From Streptomyces hygroscopicus (GTDB lineage Bacteria; Actinomycetota; Actinomycetes; Streptomycetales; Streptomycetaceae), in contig CP018627.1 in assembly GCA_002021875.1 (NCBI GenBank), positions 6,200,001 to 6,264,000 on the forward strand: a DNA stretch of 64,000 nt, read 5' to 3'. This document shows, in pieces, positions 52,345 to 59,241 of the stretch. Made by a program: the position numbers and the translations under genes. Within the stretch, counting starts at the first letter, position 1; each line of letters starts with the position of its first letter. The notes below the pieces were generated by a model. The model saw only the letters and a list, made by a program, of their open reading frames with translations. It ran no database searches and was not told the DNA's origin.

Positions 52345-52441
52345 GGTGCGGCGCGGCCCCGTAAGGTGCGGCGCGGCCCCGTAAGGTGCGGCGCGGCCCC
52401 GTAAGGTGCGGCGCGGCCCCGTAAGGTGCGGCGCGGCCCCG
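52342..52441. repeat. 20-bp tandem repeat, five exact copies, beginning at a stop codon
   Basis: Five contiguous copies of TAAGGTGCGGCGCGGCCCCG (52342, 52362, 52382, 52402, 52422). The TAA of the first copy is the stop codon of the preceding gene. Confidence 0.95.
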
Positions 52442-52709
52442 TGAAGCGTCGATTCAGCGGAGGTCCGGTACGGCTGGAATCCGTCGCCGAACCTCCGCTC
52501 CGGCAGCGTTCTCGGGGGTTGAATGCCGCCGGCGGGAACTCTCCCCCGCGCCGCGGCACGGGGGCTGAATTCCCTCGCCGCCATATGTATCGACCGCCGA
52601 GAACCCTCCGCAAAGGGCACTACAGGAAGCTGCCAGACCCGAGCAGGGCCTCGCGGTCACCGGCGTTTCCGGCCTCCGGAAGCCCTGCTCTGCTCGCCGT
52701 TTCCGGCCA
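52442..52709. other. Intergenic region with inverted repeats, downstream of a LuxR-type gene
   Basis: Holds a 9-bp inverted repeat AGCGGAGGT/ACCTCCGCT (52456-52499, loop 26) and GAGCAGGGC/GCCCTGCTC (about 52639-52691) with an inner CCGGAGGCCGG-type dyad. These probably end the minus-strand regulator transcript. No gene is evident. Confidence 0.45.
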
Positions 52710-53555
52710 TCATCTCGATGGCTTCGGAGCGTCCTGGGACGGCGTCATGGGCAGCAGGCCCAACTCCGCCGCCCGTACCCCGGCCTGAAACCGTGAGTTG
52801 GCCCCCAGCAAGGCCATGATGTCGGCCACATAGCGGCGGTATGTGCGGACGGAGACCGCCAACTCTCGGGCCGCGACCTCATCGGTGGCCCCCAGTTGCA
52901 GCCGTTCCAGGATCGGCCGCACCATCTCCCCGCGCGATCTCTCGCCCAGCTCGATGCGCTCGCTGGCCGACAGCGCGGTCCGCCAGATGCCGTCGAAGAG
53001 CGTCTGGAGCGTCTCGATGACCCCCGAGTCGCGGAGGGTGGAGGCGCGGCGGCCCGCGGCCGAGTCCGCGCACACCAACGCGGCCTGACCGTCCACGATG
53101 AGGGCGGCGAGCAGCGGTATGCGCGCCACCCTCACCTCCAGGGAGTTCCCGTCCTTCACATGCCGCTGTACGAAGCCCCAGTCCACGGTGTTCTGGGCAC
53201 ACAGCATCCGGGTGCGCACGGTGTCGCCGCCCGACTGCAGCCAGCGGTCGAGGACACCGTGCAGAACGTGCACATGTGCGGCCTCCGCCGCCAGCACCAC
53301 GTCCACTCGGTCGGTGGCCGTTCGCAGCAGGTCCTGTGCGGCGGCGTGCACTTCCTTGTCGTCCGCCTCGACGGCCGCCACCCACGAGTTCCGCAGCTGC
53401 CGGTCGCGGTGCTTGACCACCGTGGATTCGATGAGCGCCTGGACCGCGAGGAGTTCCTGGGTGATGTCGTCCCCGGGGTGCTCGTCGTCACCGTCGCCGT
53501 CACCGTCATCGTGCTGTCGCTGGACTCCGGCCCCCGTTGGCGTAGGAACCCTCAT
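52710..53555 (-). CDS. LuxR-type HTH regulator with degenerate PLD-like sensor domain (paralogue B)
   Basis: The 281-residue product has an acidic Asp/Gly-rich N-terminus (HDDGDGDGDDEHPGDD). A central alpha/beta domain (ELLAVQALIESTVVKHRDRQLRNSWVAAVEADDKEVHAAAQDLL, then ALIVDGQAALVCADS) resembles TrmB/PLD-like sensor domains but without a complete HKD motif. The C-terminal LuxR helix-turn-helix is MVRPILERLQLGATDEVAARELAVSVRTYRRYVADIMALLGANSRFQAGVRAAELGLL. It is clearly paralogous to the next gene upstream, 23 bp away on the same strand, and they are probably co-transcribed. Target genes unknown. Confidence 0.82.
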   Translation of the reverse strand: MRVPTPTGAGVQRQHDDGDGDGDDEHPGDDITQELLAVQALIESTVVKHRDRQLRNSWVAAVEADDKEVHAAAQDLLRTATDRVDVVLAAEAAHVHVLHGVLDRWLQSGGDTVRTRMLCAQNTVDWGFVQRHVKDGNSLEVRVARIPLLAALIVDGQAALVCADSAAGRRASTLRDSGVIETLQTLFDGIWRTALSASERIELGERSRGEMVRPILERLQLGATDEVAARELAVSVRTYRRYVADIMALLGANSRFQAGVRAAELGLLPMTPSQDAPKPSR

Positions 53556-53578
53556 TGCCCTCACCCCCGTGAATTCGC

Positions 53579-54367
53579 TCAATCCACCAGCTCGCTGCCC
53601 GATTGGATGAGCAGCCCGAGCTCGACCGCGCGCACCCCTGCCTGGAAGCGCGAACTCGCGCCCACGTCCCGCATGATGGTCGCCACATGGCGGCGATAGG
53701 TTCGCAGCGAGATCTGGATCTTCTTGGCCGCGACGTCGTCGGTGTGCCCCTCGCTCAGCCGCTCGAGGATCACCCGCATGGAGTCCGAGCGGAGCCGCTC
53801 GGCCAGCCTCAGATGTTCGTGCACCGGCATCGCGCTGCCCCAGACCCCGGCGAACATCAGGTACAGCGCGCGCACGGAGGCGAGATCGGTGTTGACGGTG
53901 GCGTAACGACCGTCGCGCTCGGGCCCCGAACGCCCGAACGCCGCCTTGCCGTCGACGATGACGGTCCCGTGCAGATCGGCGTCGGTGACCCGGACGTCGA
54001 AGCCCAGCTGCCCGCCGCGCGCCGCGGCGAGGATGCCGTGGGGGACCGCGAGCACCTGCGGGGTGCACAGCAGCCGGACGGTGACACCGGACTTGGCCAC
54101 CGCGGCGAACCGCCCCATCAGCGCGAGCATCGGCCTGGCCCGCTCCAGAGCGCCCGGAACGATCACGCTGACGCTGTACTTGGCACCGGCCAGCAAACGC
54201 CCGACGGACTGCGCGACCGCCACTCCGTCGGTGACGAGCACCATGGGCGAGGGCTGCGGCGGAATGCTGCGGTGCAGGGTCACCGCCGATTCGATGAGCT
54301 CACACACCTGCTGGAGCGTCTCTTCTACGCCCTCGGATCTTCCACTTGAATTCGACAGTTCTGACAT
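53579..54367 (-). CDS. LuxR-type HTH regulator with degenerate PLD-like sensor domain (paralogue A)
   Basis: This 262-residue paralogue of the following gene has a helical N-terminus (VEETLQQVCELIESAVTLHRSIPPQP) and a PLD-like alpha/beta domain. That domain carries LHGTVIVDGKAAFGRSG, reminiscent of a degenerate HxKx4D motif. The LuxR C-terminus is MRVILERLSEGHTDDVAAKKIQISLRTYRRHVATIMRDVGASSRFQAGVRAVELGLL. The ATG is preceded by GGGGGAG. A good promoter lies about 250 bp upstream, leaving a long untranslated leader. It does not resemble response regulators (no receiver domain). It probably senses a small molecule and controls nearby or biosynthetic genes. Confidence 0.82.
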   Translation of the reverse strand: MSELSNSSGRSEGVEETLQQVCELIESAVTLHRSIPPQPSPMVLVTDGVAVAQSVGRLLAGAKYSVSVIVPGALERARPMLALMGRFAAVAKSGVTVRLLCTPQVLAVPHGILAAARGGQLGFDVRVTDADLHGTVIVDGKAAFGRSGPERDGRYATVNTDLASVRALYLMFAGVWGSAMPVHEHLRLAERLRSDSMRVILERLSEGHTDDVAAKKIQISLRTYRRHVATIMRDVGASSRFQAGVRAVELGLLIQSGSELVD

Positions 54368-55114
54368 GACTCCCCCATGCGGTACGCGACATCCCTGCCG
54401 CGTACCCGTCGATGAACGCCGAGCGGCCGGACGGCCGGGGCTCAGCCGTATGACGCCGACGCATTCCCCAGTGCTCTCATCCCCGAATGACTCGGGCATC
54501 GGAACTGCCCACTCCCCCTTGCGCCCCCGTACATTCACGCACATTCACGTACGTTCAAGTGCGGGTTAACCTGCGTGCGCTCTCCCCAGAAGGCCGCCCC
54601 CTAAGCCGTGCGGCGGCGAGATTAGTTCGCTGGCCGCACCTCAGTCAATGCATCATAGTTGATAACGTTCAGATAAATCGGCCACTCCTCGAACGGAAAC
54701 TGATCTCGCTCCGCACCCGGACCCCCGGATTGACATCAAGTTGCACATCTGCCGGGAAGCGCGGCTCGGACGATCACGCTCCGGGCGCAGAGCGCAGTCG
54801 GAGGGAAACGGTGAGCAATCAAAACAGAGCCCGGTGACCGCTTGCTGTCAGCTATACACCCATGCCACCTCCGATACGGCCCGCTAACTCCGCGGACCGT
54901 CGGCCAACGCTGCGAAACCGCAGGTCAATCGGGTGTTTCACCGAGCCGACAGCAACGCCCGCCCAGAGCCGCCCCACCCTGAAGGTGACGCACTTTACAG
55001 CGATGACAGCGCTGTCCATGCATGGGCGCGGACATGCTGCAAGGGTGCGATCCGGCCTGTACTGGTCGAGACCGGTGCACCGGGCGCACTGCCGGACTTC
55101 CAGTGACACGCCCC
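54368..55114. other. 747-bp AT-richer intergenic region with promoter for the LuxR pair
   Basis: No convincing gene. It contains the minus-strand promoter listed separately. A plus-strand TTGACA at 54730 lacks a matching -10. A tiny frame at 54811-54837 (GTG to TGA, eight residues, SNQNRAR) has a good GGAGGG ribosome-binding site. Base composition is clearly lower in GC than the genes on either side. Confidence 0.5.
54619..54648 (-). promoter_or_regulatory. Vegetative-type promoter of the LuxR pair
   Basis: On the minus strand TTGACT (54648-54643) and TAATCT (54624-54619) are separated by 18 bp, close to the HrdB consensus. Transcription would start near 54612, giving a leader of about 245 nt before the first LuxR gene. 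Confidence 0.65.
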
Positions 55115-55372
55115 TCAGGCCGCCGCACACGCGTCCTTCATGTCGTCGATGAGGGCCAGCACTGCCCGCGCGGACGGAAGAATCGCGCGCCCCGCCTTGG
55201 TCAGCTGAGTACCGGTGGAGTCACGCGTAAAAAGCCGCACACCCAAAGTCTGTTCAAGGCATTTGATCTGATAGCTGATGGCTGGCTGTGAATAATCCAG
55301 CGCCTTTGCCGCCTCATCCATGCGTCCGTTCTCGGCGATGGATACGAAGGCACGAAACTCGCGCTCATGCAT
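55115..55372 (-). CDS. HTH-only LysR-type regulator
   Basis: This 85-residue protein consists only of a LysR-type winged helix-turn-helix: HEREFRAFVSIAENGRMDEAAKALDYSQPAISYQIKCLEQTLGVRLFTRDSTGTQLTKAGRAILPSARAVLALIDDMKDACAAA. It retains the linker helix but lacks the 200-residue effector domain. The frame ends cleanly and has a GGGGGAAG ribosome-binding site. It therefore looks like a real short gene rather than a fresh truncation, although I see no trailing effector-domain remnant either way. It could dimerise through the linker helix and act as a ligand-independent regulator, or be a relic. Confidence 0.78.
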   Translation of the reverse strand: MHEREFRAFVSIAENGRMDEAAKALDYSQPAISYQIKCLEQTLGVRLFTRDSTGTQLTKAGRAILPSARAVLALIDDMKDACAAA

Positions 55373-55623
55373 TTCTTCCCCCTTATCCGCGTCCAGGCCA
55401 TATCAACGGATCGAATCCCGTTCGGCAACAGCGGATGCAGGAAGCTGCAAGTGGCAACATCATCCGACCCCGCCGCCCGGGCGACGCCCGGCCCACGAGC
55501 CCAGCCCCGCGGACCCGGCCCGGCCCGGCCCGCGCCACCGACCCGTGCCCCGGTCCACGGGCCCACGGCTCCGGCGTCGGCGCCAGCTCGGGGAGATGCC
55601 GCCGAGAGCGTCGCGGCAAAGAA

Positions 55624-55658
55624 AAAACCGCAGAATCACGTGTGTGATCTGCGGTTTC
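55624..55658 (-). terminator. Terminator of tRNA-Thr
   Basis: AAACCGCAG / CTGCGGTTT (9 bp) enclosing ATCAC/GTGAT gives a long hairpin. On the minus strand it is followed by a T-run (TTTTTTCTTT), just 3' of the tRNA. Confidence 0.88.
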
Positions 55659-55663
55659 GCAGA

Positions 55664-55735
55664 GCCGACTGTCGGGTTCGAACCGACGACCTTCGCTTTA
55701 CAAGAGCGGTGCTCTACCAGCTGAGCTAAGTCGGC
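55664..55735 (-). tRNA. tRNA-Thr (anticodon UGU)
   Basis: The 72-nt cloverleaf has acceptor stem GCCGACT/AGTCGGC, D-arm GCTC-AGCTGGTA-GAGC, anticodon loop CTTGTAA (anticodon TGT) and T-arm GTCGG-TTCGAAC-CCGAC. All stems pair except a C-A mismatch at the top of the anticodon stem. CCA is not encoded. A TACACT -10-like box lies nine bases upstream (55749-55744). It sits beside the accessory regulator block. Confidence 0.96.
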
Positions 55736-55843
55736 GTCCCTGCAGTGTACCCGCCCCCGGGGCGTGATCCGTTCGAAAATTCCCGGGGCCTGCCTAGAGA
55801 CATGGCCGCCCTGTCCGGTATAGCGTCACGCCAATCCACCTCC

Positions 55844-55859
55844 GGTGGACTAGACCCCC
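55844..55859. promoter_or_regulatory. dre-like site upstream of msiK
   Basis: GGTGGACTAGACCCCC shares the exact 12-mer GTGGACTAGACC with the nagK operator and matches 12 of 16 dre consensus positions. It lies 53 bp before the msiK start. The bases before it form CCACC-TCC-GGTGG. Confidence 0.55.
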
Positions 55860-55911
55860 TCCTTTACTCGGATCGTCCGGCACGTTCCTGCCGGTGAAGG
55901 GACAGATCACC

Positions 55912-57048
55912 ATGGCCACGGTCACGTACGACAAGGCAACCCGGGTGTACCCGGGCACTGAGAAGCCCGCTGTCGATCAGCTCGACATCGCCATCGAGGA
56001 CGGCGAGTTCCTCGTCCTCGTCGGCCCCTCCGGCTGCGGTAAGTCGACCTCCCTGCGGATGCTCGCGGGGCTGGAGGACGTCAACGGCGGGACCATCCGG
56101 ATCGGTGACCGGGACGTCACCCACCTGCCGCCGAAGGACCGGGACATCGCCATGGTGTTCCAGAACTACGCGCTGTACCCGCACATGTCCGTCGCCCAGA
56201 ACATGGGCTTCGCGCTCAAGATCGCCGGCGTCAACAAGACCGAGATCCGGCAGAAGGTCGAGGACGCGGCGAAGATCCTCGACCTCACCGAGTACCTGGA
56301 GCGCAAGCCGAAGGCGCTGTCCGGTGGTCAGCGGCAGCGTGTGGCGATGGGGCGGGCGATCGTCCGGGAGCCGCAGGTGTTCCTCATGGACGAGCCGCTG
56401 TCCAACCTGGACGCCAAGCTCCGTGTGCAGACCCGTACGCAGATCGCCAGCCTGCAGCGGCGGCTCGGGATCACCACGGTGTACGTCACGCACGACCAGG
56501 TCGAGGCCATGACCATGGGCGACCGGGTGGCGGTGCTGAAGGACGGGCTGCTGCAGCAGGTCGACTCGCCGCGCAACATGTACGACCGCCCCGCCAACCT
56601 CTTCGTCGCGGGCTTCATCGGCTCGCCGGCGATGAACCTCGTCGAGGTGCCGATCACCGACGGCGGTGTGAAGTTCGGCAACAGCGTCGTCCCGGTCTCG
56701 CGTGAGGCGCTGAGCGCCGCGGCCGACAAGGGCGACCGCACGGTCACCGTGGGCGTCCGGCCCGAGCACTTCGACTTGGTCGAGCAGAACGGCGGCGCCG
56801 CCAAGGCCCTCACCAAGGCGTCCGACGACGCCCCGGCCGGTCTCGCCGTCACCGTCAACGTCGTCGAGGAGCTGGGCGCCGACGGCTATGTCTACGGCGC
56901 CGCCGAGGTCGGCGGCGAGGACAAGGACCTGGTCGTCCGCGTGAACGGGCGCCAGGTGCCGGAGAAGGGCGCGCAGTTGCACGTCGTGCCGCGGCCCGGT
57001 GAGATGCACGTCTTCTCGACCTCCACCGGGGAGCGGCTCAGCGACTGA
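55912..57048 (+). CDS. msiK: Multiple-sugar-import ATPase MsiK
   Basis: This 378-residue ABC ATPase energises several carbohydrate importers in Streptomyces (cellobiose, maltose, chitobiose). Walker A is GPSGCGKST (Gly38-Lys44), the Q-loop is in VFQNYALYPHMSV, the signature is [16 protein letters not shown], Walker B is VFLMDEPLSNLDAKL and the switch is VTHDQVEAMTMGD. The C-terminal 140 residues form the MalK-like regulatory OB domain (VGVRPEHFDLV). It starts ATVTYDKATRVYPGTEKPAVDQ with AAGGGA before the ATG. It is the likely ATPase for the orphan sugar-binding lipoprotein at 35 kb. A tRNA-Thr gene and a dre-like site lie upstream. Confidence 0.95.
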   Translation: MATVTYDKATRVYPGTEKPAVDQLDIAIEDGEFLVLVGPSGCGKSTSLRMLAGLEDVNGGTIRIGDRDVTHLPPKDRDIAMVFQNYALYPHMSVAQNMGFALKIAGVNKTEIRQKVEDAAKILDLTEYLERKPKALSGGQRQRVAMGRAIVREPQVFLMDEPLSNLDAKLRVQTRTQIASLQRRLGITTVYVTHDQVEAMTMGDRVAVLKDGLLQQVDSPRNMYDRPANLFVAGFIGSPAMNLVEVPITDGGVKFGNSVVPVSREALSAAADKGDRTVTVGVRPEHFDLVEQNGGAAKALTKASDDAPAGLAVTVNVVEELGADGYVYGAAEVGGEDKDLVVRVNGRQVPEKGAQLHVVPRPGEMHVFSTSTGERLSD

Positions 57049-57112
57049 GGCCGCTGACCCGTCAGTCGTTCCGACGGCGTCGTTCGTCCGCTCCACGCGG
57101 ACGGGCGGCGCC

Positions 57113-57210
57113 GTCGCGTTGCGCGGGGGCGGTCGTCGCGTTGCGCGGGGGCGGTCGTCGCGTTGCGCGGGGGCGGTCGTCGCGTTGTGCGGGGGCGGTC
57201 GTCGCGTTGT
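57113..57210. repeat. 22-bp tandem repeat, four copies plus partial
   Basis: Units of GTCGCGTTGCGCGGGGGCGGTC-type sequence start at 57113, 57135, 57157 and 57179, with one G-to-T change in the fourth and a partial fifth. It begins 65 bp after the msiK stop. The remaining gap to 57389 holds no recognised gene. Confidence 0.9.
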
Positions 57211-57389
57211 TGCGTTGTCGATAAATTCCCCGACATTTCGACCATTTCGATCTAGAGCGTCAACCCTCCGACCGCCAAGGGTGGTTTCCCATCACCCAGC
57301 CTGGTGACGGAATGTCGCCAAATCGTCGCTCCTCGCTACGATCACCGCGTACCGCAGTCCCGTACCACCCACCCGCGAGGAACTACCCC

Positions 57390-57809
57390 GTGAACAACGC
57401 AGCCCGCCGCATCGGCAGAACGCTCGCTCTCGTCCTCCCCGTCGTGCTCGTCCTCTCCGGCACCCTCGCGGTCACCCGCGTCCCCTGGGCCTCGCCGAGC
57501 GCCGAGTCGCAGATCCTCACCGCCTCCTCCGACCGGGCGTCCACCCACGCCACCCACCGGGCCCCGCATGAGCTGCTGCGCGACCGGCTGCTCGCCGAGC
57601 TCCAGGAGAAGAACCCCTCCGTGGCGCTCACCCACCTCCAGGCCGCGACCGCCGAACGGCCCTCGCTCGCCCAGCACTGCGCCTCCATCGCCCGTGCGCT
57701 CGGCCGCGCCGCGGTCGCCAAGTACGGCGGCGTGAGCCGCGCCCAGGCGTACGCCCGGCCCGTCTGCGACACCTCGTTCGCGTCCGGTATCACCCAGGCG
57801 TACCGCTGA
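57390..57809 (+). CDS. Small exported protein of unknown function
   Basis: The 139-residue product has an N-terminal signal sequence (NNAARRIGRTLALVLPVVLVLSGTLAVTRVPWASPS). The hydrophilic mature domain HELLRDRLLAELQEKNPSVALTHLQAATAERPSLAQHCASIARALGRAAVAKYGGVSRAQAYARPVCDTSFASGI contains two Cys that could form a disulfide. The helical repeat with HC...VC residues resembles secreted actinobacterial proteins without assigned function. GAGGA precedes the GTG at 57390; an ATG at 57312 would hide the signal peptide. It lies between msiK and a sugar nucleotidyltransferase. Confidence 0.7.
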   Translation: MNNAARRIGRTLALVLPVVLVLSGTLAVTRVPWASPSAESQILTASSDRASTHATHRAPHELLRDRLLAELQEKNPSVALTHLQAATAERPSLAQHCASIARALGRAAVAKYGGVSRAQAYARPVCDTSFASGITQAYR

Positions 57810-57941
57810 CCGCGTCACCCGTCCCGCCGAGGCCGCGCGGCTCCCGCCGTGGCCCGTACCGCCCGTGCTCTTCCCGCTCTCGCCACCGCTCCCGCTCCGG
57901 CTCCGCCTACGGCGGTCCTCCCACCGCATATGGTGCGGTTC

Positions 57942-58742
57942 ATGAGCGATGACGACGAGCGCAGACCCGGGCATCCCCACCAGAGCGCGCGCCCCACACA
58001 AGCCGTCGTCCTGGCCGGAGGCCAGGGCTCACGGCTGCGTCCGTACACCGACGACCGCCCCAAGCCGATGGTCGAGATCCCGGGCACCGGGACCCCGATC
58101 ATCGGCCATCAGCTGGCCTGGCTGGCCGCCGAGGGAGTCACCGACGCCGTGGTCTCCTGCGGCCACCTCGCCGCCGTCCTCCAGGACTGGCTCGAGACGG
58201 CGGACCTGCCGCTGCGGGTGCGGACCGTCGTCGAGAAGGAGCCGCTGGGGCGCGGCGGCGGCCTGAAGTTCGCCGCCGCCAGGCTCCCCGAGCCCGACCA
58301 GCCCTGGTACGCCACCAACGGCGACATCTGGACCCGCTTCTCGCTCCGCGACATGGCGGACTTCCACGACGAACGCGGAGCCACCGCCACGCTTGCCCTC
58401 GCCCGGCCGCGCATTCCGTGGGGGGCCGTGGAGACCAATGAGTTCGGGCATGTCCTGGACTTCATCGAGTCGCCGCCCTCGCCGTATCTCATCAACGCGG
58501 GCGTCTACGTCTTCTCCGCCGCCTTCACCGCGTTGCTGCCCGACCGGGGCGACCACGAGCGCACCACGTTCCCGCGCCTGGCGCGGGAACGGCGGCTGGC
58601 GGGCTTCCCGCTGCCCCAGGGCGCGTACTGGCGGGCCATCGACACCGCCAAGGACCTGACCGAGGCCGCCAAGGAACTCGCCTCGGGCCCCCCGCCCCAC
58701 GGCCACGGCCCCTTCGACACAGCCCCGGTGCCCCACGGCTGA
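57942..58742 (+). CDS. NTP-transferase family sugar nucleotidyltransferase
   Basis: This 266-residue Rossmann-like nucleotidyltransferase has AVVLAGGQGSRLRPYTDDRPKPMVEIPGTGTPIIGHQLAWLAAEGVTDAVVSCGHLAAVLQDWL (the GGxGxRLxP-x-Kpm NTP-binding signature). Further elements are EKEPLGRGGGLKFAAARL, WYATNGDIWTRFSL (metal-binding Asp) and LINAGVYVFSAAFTALLP. It would form an NDP-sugar from a sugar-1-phosphate, and mannose-1-P or glucose-1-P are typical substrates. The ATG at 57942 lies seven bases after TATGGT, suggesting a leaderless start. The cell-wall or glycan role is inferred only. Confidence 0.88.
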   Translation: MSDDDERRPGHPHQSARPTQAVVLAGGQGSRLRPYTDDRPKPMVEIPGTGTPIIGHQLAWLAAEGVTDAVVSCGHLAAVLQDWLETADLPLRVRTVVEKEPLGRGGGLKFAAARLPEPDQPWYATNGDIWTRFSLRDMADFHDERGATATLALARPRIPWGAVETNEFGHVLDFIESPPSPYLINAGVYVFSAAFTALLPDRGDHERTTFPRLARERRLAGFPLPQGAYWRAIDTAKDLTEAAKELASGPPPHGHGPFDTAPVPHG

Positions 58743-59241
58743 GCGGCTGCGGGGGGCTGGGTGGCTCTCGGTGCTGGGGGCTCCGGTGCTCGGGGGCTTG
58801 AGTGCTTCGGTGCTCGGGCGCTCGGGCGCTCCGGCAGTCCCGTGCTCAGGTGCTTGGGCGCCCCGCTGCTCGGGGGCTCCGGTGCTTGGGCACTCCGGGA
58901 TCCGGTGCTTGCGTACTTGAGTTCCCCGCTGCTCGGGGACCCCGGTGCCCGCTACTCAGGGGCTCAGGCGGTGCTGGGCGCGGCTCGTCGTCCACCCGCG
59001 GGCAACGCGGTGCTCGGCACGGGCACAGGCCGCCACCCGCCCACGGACTCGCCCCACGGGCTTGCCCCCACGGGCTTGCCCCACGGGCTTGCCCCACGGG
59101 CTCGTCGCCCGCCCGCGCGTCCCTCATCCACCCGCGGGCAACGCGGTGCTGAGCACGGGCACAGGCCGCCGCCCGCCCGTTGATCCCTCGTCCGCCTGCG
59201 GACTCCTCGTCCGGCCGGGACGGTGCCCCGTTGGCTCCGGC
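58743..59241. repeat. Repeat-rich 499-bp intergenic region
   Basis: Starts with degenerate GCTCGGGGGCTCCGGTGCTT repeats. A 50-bp direct repeat starts at 58991 and again at 59127 (TCCACCCGCGGGCAACGCGG, three mismatches). Between its copies lie four 13-14 bp units of CCCCACGGGCTTG (59052-59104). No gene is apparent. Confidence 0.75.

Noticed and set aside
52342..52441. Five 20-bp repeats considered as a CRISPR array
   Set aside because: Repeats are directly contiguous without spacers and no cas genes are nearby.
54852..55130. 92-codon minus-strand frame upstream of the LuxR pair
   Set aside because: Irregular codon usage, cysteine-rich chance translation and no recognisable domain or ribosome-binding site.
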